The notes beneath the pieces are model-generated. The model had not been told where the DNA came from and did no database searches. It was given only the letters and a program-made list of their open reading frames with translations. From Acidovorax sp. (lineage in GTDB: Bacteria; Pseudomonadota; Gammaproteobacteria; Burkholderiales; Burkholderiaceae_C): 61,016 bases of DNA. A program made the position numbers and the translations under genes. This document shows positions 44,809 to 51,966 of the stretch, piece by piece (positions within the stretch are counted from its first letter, which is position 1; each line of letters starts with the position of its first letter). Location: NCBI GenBank assembly GCA_018780365.1, contig JADMJR010000017.1, positions 1 to 61,016 on the forward strand. Reading direction: 5' to 3'.

Positions 44809-46389
44809 TCAAGCGGCCTGCAGCGCGAACTCCGCGCAGCGCTCGGCCAGCATGATGGTGGGCGCGTTGGTGTTGCCCGAGGGCAGCGTGGGCATCACCG
44901 AGGCATCACACACACGCAGCCCCGCCACGCCCCGCACGCGCAGTTGGGTGTCCACCACCGATGCGGCGTCGCCACCCATGCGGCAGGTGCCCGCGGGGTG
45001 GTAGACGGTCTTGGCATGCGAGCGCACGTGGGCCTCGATCTGCGCGTCGCTGAGCGTGGCCTCGGCACCGGGCAGCAGTTCGTGTTCGACCACCTCCGCC
45101 AGCGCCGGCGCCCGCAGGATCCTGCGCGCCAGCTTCACGCCGCGCACCAGCGTGTCCACATCGGCCTGCGCGCGCAGCGCGCCCGCATCGAACAGGATGG
45201 GCTGCGCCGGATCGGGGCTGCGCAGCGACACCGAGCCCCGCGACTGCGGGCGCAGAAAACACGGGTTGATCGACAGGCCGTGGCCCGGCAGGGGCTCGCG
45301 CTCCACATCGCCCACCAGCACCGGCAGCACGTGGAACTGCACGTCGGGGCGGCCCGTTCCCAGGGTGTCCACAAACCCGCCAGACTCGACCACATTGGAG
45401 GTGAGCAGCCCGCGCCGCAGCAGCTGCCACTGCAGCCCATGGCGCAGCGCACGCAGCCCCCGGTCCTGCCCCAGCAGGCTGATGGGCCGGCGTGTGCGCG
45501 CATAGACGCTCACTTCCAGATGGTCCTGGTAGTTCTGGCCCACGCCCGGGCTGTCGGCGCGCACCGGGATGCCCAGCCGGTGCAGGTCCTCGCCCGGGCC
45601 GATGCCCGAGAGCATGAGCAGCTGGGGTGACGCCAGCGCGCCCGCGCACAGCAGCACGTCCCGCGCGCAGCGCAGCTGCTGCAGTTGCCCCGCCTCCACG
45701 AACTCGACACCCACGGCGCGCCCGGCCTCTACCAGGATGCGGCGAACCTGCACGCCCGTGCGCACCACCAGGCGTTCGTCGCGCCGCACCGCCGCCAGGT
45801 AGGTGGCCGCCGTGGAGCCGCGCTCGCCCCGGAAGGTGGTGGACTGGTAGAAGCCCACCCCGGCCTGCTCGGCCCCGTTGAAGTCCGCATTGGCGGGCAG
45901 GCCCGCCTGCTGCGCGGCGGCCACGAAGGCCGCGCTGAGCGGGTGGCGAAAACGCGGCTCGCTGACCTGCAGCGGCCCGTCGCGCCCGTGCAGGGGCCCG
46001 GCATACCGCTCGTTCGACTCCGCCCGCACAAAGGCGGGCAACACGTCGCTCCATCCCCAGCCTGTGCAGCCGCTGTCACGCCAGCTGTCGTAGTCGGCCG
46101 CCTGGCCACGGATGTACACCATCGCATTGAGCGAGCTGCCGCCCCCCAGCATGCGCCCCTGTGGCACATGCATGCGGCGCCCGTTGGCATGGGACTGGGG
46201 TTCGCTGGTGTAGTCCCAGGAGCGCTCGGTGCCGATGACCCGCACAAAGGCGGCGGGCATGCGCACGAAGGGGTGCTCGTGGGTCGGCCCGGCCTCCAGC
46301 AGCAGCACGCGCCGCCCCGCGCGCACCAGGCGGTGCGCCAACACACAACCGGCGGAGCCGGCACCAATGATGATGTGATCGAAGTTCAT
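44809..46389 (-). CDS. GMC-family FAD-dependent alcohol dehydrogenase/oxidase
   Basis: Flavoprotein of 526 residues in the glucose-methanol-choline family, of the choline dehydrogenase/AlkJ type. The N-terminal dinucleotide motif is IIIGAGSAGCVLAHRL, followed by LGGGSSLNAMVYIRG. The C-terminal catalytic His and Asn are in HPAGTCRMGGD and SGNTNAPTIMLAERCAE. It has no signal peptide. Such enzymes oxidise primary alcohols to aldehydes and pass electrons to a quinone or oxygen. It is the first gene of the minus-strand operon that continues with the aldehyde dehydrogenase and Liv genes, so an alcohol-to-aldehyde-to-acid sequence is implied. Confidence 0.88.
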   Translation of the reverse strand: MNFDHIIIGAGSAGCVLAHRLVRAGRRVLLLEAGPTHEHPFVRMPAAFVRVIGTERSWDYTSEPQSHANGRRMHVPQGRMLGGGSSLNAMVYIRGQAADYDSWRDSGCTGWGWSDVLPAFVRAESNERYAGPLHGRDGPLQVSEPRFRHPLSAAFVAAAQQAGLPANADFNGAEQAGVGFYQSTTFRGERGSTAATYLAAVRRDERLVVRTGVQVRRILVEAGRAVGVEFVEAGQLQQLRCARDVLLCAGALASPQLLMLSGIGPGEDLHRLGIPVRADSPGVGQNYQDHLEVSVYARTRRPISLLGQDRGLRALRHGLQWQLLRRGLLTSNVVESGGFVDTLGTGRPDVQFHVLPVLVGDVEREPLPGHGLSINPCFLRPQSRGSVSLRSPDPAQPILFDAGALRAQADVDTLVRGVKLARRILRAPALAEVVEHELLPGAEATLSDAQIEAHVRSHAKTVYHPAGTCRMGGDAASVVDTQLRVRGVAGLRVCDASVMPTLPSGNTNAPTIMLAERCAEFALQAA

Positions 46390-46440
46390 GGCGGCCAGTG
46401 TGGGCCGGCCCCTGCGCGCCGTAAACGGCGAACGCTGCTG

Positions 46441-46470
46441 TGTGCGTTGCCGGTCAACACTTTGTGCGCT
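46441..46470. promoter_or_regulatory. Direct repeat in the divergent promoter region, possible AraC-family site
   Basis: TGTGCG occurs at 46441 and again at 46463, 22 bases apart (about two helical turns), in the 152-base gap between the divergent GMC and SDR genes. AraC-family activators bind paired direct repeats with this spacing. The word is short and could recur by chance. Confidence 0.35.
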
Positions 46471-46541
46471 GACAGCGAACCGCGCTGCGAGGGGGCGTTA
46501 CTAGACTCGATCCGTTCCAACTCACACAAGGTGTTCAGCCC

Positions 46542-47339
46542 ATGTCAATCAACGAGTTCGAAGGCAAAGTGGCCTTCATCACCGGTGGCGGCACCGGCAT
46601 CGGTGCGGCGGTGGCGCAGCAGTTCGTGGCGGCCGGGGGGCGCGTGGTGCTCATGGGCCGCCGGCGCGAACCCCTGCTCGCGGTGGCCGAGCCGATCGGC
46701 GGGCTGGTGGTGGCCGGCGATGCCGCCAACGCGCAGGACGTGCGGGCCGCCCTGGCCGAGGCACGCGCACATTTCGGCGGCATCGACGTGCTGGTGGCCA
46801 ACGCCGGCGGCCATGGCGTGGGCGAGCTCACGGCCACCGACGACGAGGCCTGGCACATGGCCACCCGCCTGAACCTGGACACCGCCTTCGTCTGCGCCCG
46901 CGAGCTCATGCCCGGGCTGATCGAGCGGCGCGGCAACGTGGTCGTGCTCTCGTCCCTCGCCGGGCATTTCGCCGGGCCCGGCGTGGTGGGCTATGTGACG
47001 ATGAAACACGCGCTCATCGGCTTCACGCGCTCGCTGGCGCGGGACTACGGCCGGCATGGCGTGCGCACCAACGCGGTCTGCCCCGGCTGGGTGCGCACCG
47101 CGATGGCCGATGAGCAGATGCAGGTGCTCATCGACAAACACCAGCTCGCCGACGTCGAAGCCGCCTACGCCTTGGTGGCGCGCGACGTGCCGCTGGGCCG
47201 CGCGGCCGAGCCCCACGAGGTGGCCGATGCCGTGCTCTACCTCGCCTCCCCGCGCGCAAGCATGGTCAACGGAACCTTCCTGATGGTGGACGGCGGCGCC
47301 TCCGCCGTTGACCTTCCCACCATTGCCTTTGCCCACTGA
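46542..47339 (+). CDS. Short-chain dehydrogenase/reductase (SDR)
   Basis: Classical SDR oxidoreductase of 265 residues. The cofactor motif is TGGGTGIG (residues 15-22), NAGG is at about 87-90, the catalytic Ser lies in VVLSSLAGH, and the active-site Tyr and Lys are in GYVTMKHAL. The C-terminal end VNGTFLMVDGGAS is standard. It probably interconverts an alcohol and a ketone or aldehyde with NAD(P). It is the first of three genes on the plus strand (SDR, MoaF-family, SnoaL-like), 11 bases before the second. The monoamine regulon of Klebsiella contains a moaE-moaF pair; I think its moaE encodes an SDR-type protein but could not confirm this. The name would clash with molybdopterin MoaE at 23669. 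Confidence 0.9.
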   Translation: MSINEFEGKVAFITGGGTGIGAAVAQQFVAAGGRVVLMGRRREPLLAVAEPIGGLVVAGDAANAQDVRAALAEARAHFGGIDVLVANAGGHGVGELTATDDEAWHMATRLNLDTAFVCARELMPGLIERRGNVVVLSSLAGHFAGPGVVGYVTMKHALIGFTRSLARDYGRHGVRTNAVCPGWVRTAMADEQMQVLIDKHQLADVEAAYALVARDVPLGRAAEPHEVADAVLYLASPRASMVNGTFLMVDGGASAVDLPTIAFAH

Positions 47340-47350
47340 AAGCCCCTCCC

Positions 47351-48151
47351 ATGACCCAGCTTGCATCCGCTGCGCCCACCCCTGCCGGGTGGAAGACCTA
47401 CGACCAGTTCGCCGCAGGCATCGCCACCAACCGGCTGCTGCAGAGCGAGGCCCTGCAGGGCCAGACGCTGCACATCGACCTGCCTGCGCGCGCTCTCCGT
47501 TTGCACTTCCCGCAACCGCACCAGGTGGCCTGGACGGACACCGTGCACGGCGAAGGCCGCGACGCGTACGAAGCCGTCGAAGTGGCGCCCGGCACCTTCT
47601 TCATCGACATCACGTTCGCGTCGCGCCCGCTGTCTGCGCTGACAGTGATCGTGAACCTGCACACCCGCCGCGTGTTGGCCATCGAATGCCGCGTGCGCAG
47701 CCCCGAAGAGGCTGGCGCCGAACCCCGTGTGGCCCAGGACTTCCTGGTGGGCACCCTGGCGGGCGGCCCGGCCAGCGGCCTGGTGCCACAGGAAAGCCGC
47801 GACCTGATCGGCCTGCGCACCTGGCAGACCTACAGCCCCAACCACACCTACGAGCACACCTACCTCAGTTCCGAACGCTACTGCTGGCAGTGCCTGGTGG
47901 GCGTGCAGCGCGGCCACGGCGACGTGGACATGGCGACCTACTACCAGTTCGGCGAGCAGCAGTACATCTTCACCTTCCGCGAGTTTTTGATTCCGGTCGC
48001 GTCGGTGTTCTTCTTCAACTTCGAAAGCCAGCGCTCCACCGGCAAGTTCCTCGGCCTGGCCGGGGACGGCTCGGTCGCCAACAACCCCGCCGGGGCCTTC
48101 ATGCAGACCGCCTCCACCACGGCCTACCCGTCCACCCACGCCCCCATCTGA
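47351..48151 (+). CDS. moaF: MoaF-family protein (monoamine regulon type)
   Basis: A 266-residue protein with both MoaF regions. The C-terminal part shows the typical strands YSPNHTYEHTYLSSERYCWQC and QYIFTFREFLIPVASVFFFNFES followed by RSTGKFLG. MoaF was named from the monoamine (tyramine) regulon of Klebsiella; despite the name no direct role in molybdopterin synthesis is shown by its sequence. It has no signal peptide. It lies 11 bases after the SDR gene and 7 before the SnoaL-like gene, so all three should be co-expressed. The biochemical role is unknown; it may bind a small aromatic ligand in a lipocalin-like fold. Confidence 0.83.
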   Translation: MTQLASAAPTPAGWKTYDQFAAGIATNRLLQSEALQGQTLHIDLPARALRLHFPQPHQVAWTDTVHGEGRDAYEAVEVAPGTFFIDITFASRPLSALTVIVNLHTRRVLAIECRVRSPEEAGAEPRVAQDFLVGTLAGGPASGLVPQESRDLIGLRTWQTYSPNHTYEHTYLSSERYCWQCLVGVQRGHGDVDMATYYQFGEQQYIFTFREFLIPVASVFFFNFESQRSTGKFLGLAGDGSVANNPAGAFMQTASTTAYPSTHAPI

Positions 48152-48158
48152 ACCCACC

Positions 48159-48548
48159 ATGCCAAGCAACTACGAAATCATCCAGGCCCACTACGCAGCC
48201 TCTGACCGCAAAGACATCGCGGGCATGATGGCCCACGTCTCCCCCGAGGTCCGCTGGACGGAAATGGCGGGCTTTCCCTGCGCCGGCACCTGGGTGGGGC
48301 CGCAGCAGGTCATCGACAACGTGTTTGCCGTCCTGGGCGCCGCCTGGGAGGGCTATCACTTCCAGCTGGAGCGCCTGATCGACGGCGGCGACCGCATCGT
48401 GGGCGTGGGCGACTACCACGGCATCTTCCGCGCCACCGGCAAGCCCCTGCATGCGCGCGTGGTGCATGTGTGGCAACTCCAGGACCAGCAGGTGGTGGCG
48501 TTCGAGCAATTCACCGACACCCTGCTGGTGGCCCAGGCGATGGCCTGA
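48159..48548 (+). CDS. SnoaL/NTF2-like fold protein
   Basis: A 129-residue protein of the NTF2-like superfamily, which includes SnoaL cyclases, limonene-epoxide hydrolases and ketosteroid isomerases. It has the pattern of a long N-terminal helix (YEIIQAHYAASDRKDIAGMMAHVSPEVRWTEM-like, residues 4-35), a cone-forming beta-sheet (VGVGDYHGIFRATGKPLHARVVHVWQLQDQQVV) and a final helix. Possible active-site acids include Asp in GDRIVGVGD and the Glu of VAFEQF. It lies directly after the MoaF-family gene. The substrate is unknown; it could rearrange or hydrate an intermediate of this pathway. Confidence 0.82.
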   Translation: MPSNYEIIQAHYAASDRKDIAGMMAHVSPEVRWTEMAGFPCAGTWVGPQQVIDNVFAVLGAAWEGYHFQLERLIDGGDRIVGVGDYHGIFRATGKPLHARVVHVWQLQDQQVVAFEQFTDTLLVAQAMA

Positions 48549-48570
48549 AGCACACCAGCAACCGCTTGGC

Positions 48571-48712
48571 TATACTGCGCCTCATGCCCACACACACCCT
48601 CTTTGCCATGACCGCCGCATCTGCGGTGGCAGTGCAATGTGTGGGCAAAGCCAAAAAACCAGAGCTCATCTGACCGGAGCTGTGGTTCCGTCCGGATGAG
48701 CGACGGAACCAC
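48571..48712 (+). promoter_or_regulatory. Structured leader before the DapA-family gene, possible attenuator
   Basis: A -10-like TATACT is at 48571-48576. A 29-codon frame starts at 48584 and ends at 48671-48673, with Lys-Ala-Lys-Lys near its end. Two mutually exclusive stems follow: GCTCATC (48664-48670) with GATGAGC (48695-48701), extended by CCGG; and GTGGTTCCGTC (48682-48692) with GACGGAACCAC (48702-48712), a perfect 11-base stem. This arrangement resembles a leader-peptide attenuator but no strong terminator U-tract follows directly; T-rich sequence begins about 20 bases later. Hairpins of other kinds would look the same. Confidence 0.4.
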
Positions 48713-48824
48713 CTGGCAGAGAAACAGCAAGCTCCCTCTTCTTTTTGTCTCTTCCCTTCCCGGCATTCCGCGCGCACTTTCTGGGCGGTTCTTCCCTTGG
48801 TCGAACCTTCAAAGGACGCTACGC

Positions 48825-49733
48825 ATGCCCACACTGACGACACCTTCCCCCGCTGCATCCCTGGCCACCCTCCCGGCGCCCACCCGCCCCCCCTTCAGCG
48901 GGCTGTGGATCGCCCTGGTCACACCGTTCAAGGACGGCGCCGTGGACCACCCAGCCCTTGCCGCCCTGACCGAGCGGCTGCGTGCCGACGGTGTTTCGGG
49001 CTTCGTGGCCTGCGGCTCGACCGGTGAGGCTGCGGCCCTCGACAAGGCCGAGCAACTGCAGGTGCTGGAGACGGTGCTCAGCGCCGCCCAGGGGTTGCCC
49101 GTGGTGATGGGCGTGTCGGGCTACCACCAGGGCCAGATGCTGGAGCAGGTGCGCGCGCTTGCGCACTACCCGGTGGCGGGCCTGCTGGTGTCCGCCCCCC
49201 ACTACATCCGCCCCTCGCAAGAAGGCCTGCTGCACTGGTTCCGCACGCTGGCCGACGCCAGCGCGGTGCCCCTGCTGATTTACGACATTCCCTACCGCAC
49301 GGGCGCTACGATCTCCACCGAGACGCTGCTGGCGCTGGCGGCGCATCCGCGCATCCAGGCCATCAAGGACTGTGGCGGTAACACGGCCAAGACGCAGGCC
49401 CTGATCGCCGATGGCCGGCTGCAGGTGCTGACGGGCGAAGACGCGCAGATCTTCCATGCGCTGGCCCTCGGCGGCGCGGGGGCCATCTCTGCCTGCGCGC
49501 ACTGGCAGACACCGCGTTTTGTGGAGTTGCTCGCGTTGCTGCGCTCGGGCGATCTGCCCGCGGCCCGCTACTTGTGGCAGGCCCTGCAACCCTGGGTGGA
49601 AGCGTGTTTTGCCGAGCCCAACCCTGCCCCGCTCAAGGCGATGCTGGCGCACGCAGGGTGGATGCACAACGAGCTGCGCGCCCCGATGATGCCGGCCTCG
49701 AAGGCGCTGCAAGATCGTTTGAAGGCGCTCTGA
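48825..49733 (+). CDS. dapA: Dihydrodipicolinate synthase-family protein (DapA-like)
   Basis: Class I (Schiff-base) aldolase-fold protein of 302 residues. All DapA landmarks are present: GSTGEAAAL (the first Thr is Ser), HYIRPSQEG, the conserved Tyr and Arg in IYDIPYRTG and the Schiff-base Lys in AIKDCGGN. The Arg in PYRTG is characteristic of true 4-hydroxy-tetrahydrodipicolinate synthases, which condense pyruvate with aspartate semialdehyde for lysine. It could instead be a catabolic pyruvate aldolase, as it lies next to the SDR-MoaF-SnoaL genes and the Hpa pathway yields pyruvate. AAAGGA lies 8 bases upstream of the ATG. Its leader (48571-48712) is unusually structured. It converges on moaD with 33 bases between the stops. 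Confidence 0.86.
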   Translation: MPTLTTPSPAASLATLPAPTRPPFSGLWIALVTPFKDGAVDHPALAALTERLRADGVSGFVACGSTGEAAALDKAEQLQVLETVLSAAQGLPVVMGVSGYHQGQMLEQVRALAHYPVAGLLVSAPHYIRPSQEGLLHWFRTLADASAVPLLIYDIPYRTGATISTETLLALAAHPRIQAIKDCGGNTAKTQALIADGRLQVLTGEDAQIFHALALGGAGAISACAHWQTPRFVELLALLRSGDLPAARYLWQALQPWVEACFAEPNPAPLKAMLAHAGWMHNELRAPMMPASKALQDRLKAL

Positions 49734-49766
49734 GGTGACTTGCCGGCGCGCGCGAGAGCGCCCCGG

Positions 49767-50018
49767 CTAACCGCCCGTCACCGGCGGAAAAAACGCCACC
49801 TCGGCCCCATCGGCCAGGGTGGCGGACTCATCGCTCAAGGTCTGGTTGAGCGCCATGCGCACGGCCCGGCCGCGTGCAAGGCTACTGGCGTGGGCGCCGC
49901 CGCGTGCGATGAGTTCGTCGCGCAGGGCGCCCAGCGTGGCGGCAGAGGTTTCGACCGCCTCGCTGCCCTGGCCGATGGCCTCTCGGATGGAGGCAAAGTA
50001 GCGCACAGACACCTTCAT
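49767..50018 (-). CDS. moaD: Molybdopterin synthase sulfur carrier subunit MoaD
   Basis: Ubiquitin-like sulfur carrier of 83 residues. It ends in the required Gly-Gly, preceded by AEVAFFPPVTGG, and begins MKVSVRYFASIREAIG, both typical of MoaD. The C-terminal Gly is activated and thiocarboxylated before donating sulfur through MoaE. It overlaps moeA by 4 bases (ATGA). Its partner gene moaE lies at 23669-24145; the intervening island accounts for the separation. Confidence 0.94.
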   Translation of the reverse strand: MKVSVRYFASIREAIGQGSEAVETSAATLGALRDELIARGGAHASSLARGRAVRMALNQTLSDESATLADGAEVAFFPPVTGG

Positions 50019-51265
50019 GACAACAGCTCCGAGAAAGCGATGAACTGCACAGTGTCTCCCGTCGCAATCGTCTGGCCCGCCGGGTTGTCCACCACGCCAT
50101 CGCCCCAGGCGGCAGAAGTGAGCACGCCCGAACTCTGGTTATTGAACAGATCCAGCCCGCCTGCCGCGTTGTGCCGCACGCGCAGAAACTCGCGGCGTTT
50201 ATCGGCCTTGGGCCAGGTGAAATCAGCGCGGGCAGCGATGGACTGAGGAGCCACATCCTGCACACCCTGCAGGCGCAGCACAAACGGCCGCACCAGCAGC
50301 GCAAACGTCAGAAAGCTCGACACGGGATTGCCCGGCAAGCCCATGAAATGGGCCGCACCAATGCGGCCATAGGCGAACGGTTTGCCGGGCTTCATGGCGA
50401 TCTGCCACAGGTCCAGCGTGCCCAGCGTCTCCACCGCAGGCTTGATGTGGTCTTCCTCGCCCACACTCACGCCGCCGCTGGTCAGGATCAGGTCGTGTGC
50501 GGCACTCGCCTCGCGCAATGCGTCGATGGTGGCGTCGCGCCGGTCGGGCACGATGCCAAAGTCGGTCACCTCGCAGCCCAGGCGCTGCAGCATGGCGCGC
50601 AAAAAGAAGCGGTTGCTGTTGTAGATGGCACCAGGGCGCATCTGCTCGGGCGGAACCTCGCCGGGCATGACGAGTTCATCGCCCGTGGAGAACAGCGCCA
50701 CGCGCGGGCGGCGCGCCACCTGCAACTGGTGCAAGCCTATGCTGGCGGCCAGGCCCAGCTCGGCCGGGGTAAGGCGTGTTCCTGCCGTCAGCACCACGGC
50801 ACCCCGGGTAATGTCTTCACCTGCACTGCGAATCCACTGGCCCCGCTTGGGCACGGCGTTGATGCGCACCTGGCCCAGGCCATCACCCTCGGTGGCAGAG
50901 GCCAACGCCTCACAGTCCTCCTGCATCAGGACCGCGTCGGCACCCGCAGGCACCGGAGCACCCGTGAAGATGCGCGCAGCCGACCCTGGCTGCAGCGGAT
51001 CCCCCGCACTGCCCGCCGCAATGCGCTGTGACACCGGCAGCACCACGCCCAACTCCGTCACATCCGCGCAGCGCACGGCGTACCCATCCATGGCGCTGTT
51101 GTCCTGCGGCGGCACCTGCAGGGCCGAGACGCAGTTTTGCGCCAGCACGCGGCCGTCCGCATCGAAGGTCGTGACCTTCTCTGTGCCCTGCAGAGGTGCG
51201 GCCTGCAACAACAGGTCGGCCAATGCTTCATAGAGGGGCTTCAAGGGCGTATTCAGGCGACTCAT
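50015..51265 (-). CDS. moeA: Molybdopterin molybdenumtransferase MoeA
   Basis: Inserts molybdate into adenylated molybdopterin. The 416-residue protein has the family segments PPQDNSAMDGYAV, IFTGAPVPAGADAVLMQED, VALFSTGDELV and ILTSGGVSVGEEDH, and later MKPGKPFAYG and FMGLPGNPVSSFLTF. It overlaps mobB by 4 bases at its start and moaD by 4 at its end, so the three genes are translationally coupled. Length is normal. Confidence 0.95.
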   Translation of the reverse strand: MSRLNTPLKPLYEALADLLLQAAPLQGTEKVTTFDADGRVLAQNCVSALQVPPQDNSAMDGYAVRCADVTELGVVLPVSQRIAAGSAGDPLQPGSAARIFTGAPVPAGADAVLMQEDCEALASATEGDGLGQVRINAVPKRGQWIRSAGEDITRGAVVLTAGTRLTPAELGLAASIGLHQLQVARRPRVALFSTGDELVMPGEVPPEQMRPGAIYNSNRFFLRAMLQRLGCEVTDFGIVPDRRDATIDALREASAAHDLILTSGGVSVGEEDHIKPAVETLGTLDLWQIAMKPGKPFAYGRIGAAHFMGLPGNPVSSFLTFALLVRPFVLRLQGVQDVAPQSIAARADFTWPKADKRREFLRVRHNAAGGLDLFNNQSSGVLTSAAWGDGVVDNPAGQTIATGDTVQFIAFSELLS

Positions 51266-51819
51266 GCGAGACCCACCCCATAGAGTTCACAGTCGTAGTC
51301 GAAGCGGTGCTGGTTCTGGATCAGCCAGTCCACCACCTGGGCGGGCGCGTTGAGATCCAGCAAGGGCAGTTGGGTGGGCACAGGCAGGCCCTGCGGGGCA
51401 TCTGTGGCGACGGCGACCACAAAGTCGTCCTCGGGGTAACGCACGGGCTTGGCGAGCTGCCCGGCTTCGGGCGCGCGCCACACCTCCACCTTGAGCAGGT
51501 CGCTGTCCTTGAAACCTTCCACCAGCACCCAGTCCACGCCCTGGTACAGCTCGGCCAGCAGGTGGTGCACGCTGAGCGTGGCAGGTTGCTCGAACTCGCG
51601 CACCAGCATCAGGCGCTTGTCCGAGGCAGCCACCACCTCGAAGGCCCCTGCCTCGCGGTGGCGGTACGTGTCCTTGCCCGGGTGGTCGATGTCGAAACTA
51701 TGGTGGGCATGCTTGACCACCGACACGCGCAGCCCCCGCAGCCGCAGCTCGGGGATCAACTGCTCGACCAGCGTGGTCTTGCCACTGCCGGAAAAACCGG
51801 CAAAACCGACAACCTTCAT
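51262..51819 (-). CDS. mobB: Molybdopterin-guanine dinucleotide biosynthesis adaptor protein MobB
   Basis: GTP-binding adaptor of 185 residues that assists MobA in converting the cofactor to molybdopterin-guanine dinucleotide. The P-loop is GFSGSGKTTLVEQLI at residues 6-20; VSVVKHAHHSFDIDHPGKDTYRHREAGA is the usual second region, and DWVLVEGFKDSDLLKVEVWR the third. The start codon is 147 bases from thrC and the promoter region contains repeat copy C. Overlaps moeA by 4 bases. Confidence 0.94.
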   Translation of the reverse strand: MKVVGFAGFSGSGKTTLVEQLIPELRLRGLRVSVVKHAHHSFDIDHPGKDTYRHREAGAFEVVAASDKRLMLVREFEQPATLSVHHLLAELYQGVDWVLVEGFKDSDLLKVEVWRAPEAGQLAKPVRYPEDDFVVAVATDAPQGLPVPTQLPLLDLNAPAQVVDWLIQNQHRFDYDCELYGVGLA

Positions 51820-51836
51820 CCACTGCTCCTTGGTTA

Positions 51837-51900
51837 GCTATCGTATTTATAGCTGCTAACGCCCATCAGACAGGCGCCAGGGGCATTTTTCATATCAAAT
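51837..51900 (+). repeat. Dispersed intergenic repeat, copy C
   Basis: Contains ATTTATAGCTGCTAACGCCC, then CAGACAGGCGCCAGGGGC, then ATTTTTCATATCAAAT. The blocks are those of copies A and B. It lies in the 147-base gap between thrC and mobB. Confidence 0.78.
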
Positions 51901-51966
51901 CAAGCCATCCGGAGCCGTCCACCGCCTGCGCAGCAGCAAAACGTCTCTGGATTGTCGGCCACCCGC

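Noticed and set aside
46542-48151. Molybdenum-cofactor role for the SDR-MoaF pair because of the MoaE/MoaF names
   Set aside because: True MoaE is at 23669; the MoaF name comes from the monoamine regulon and the genes around it are catabolic.
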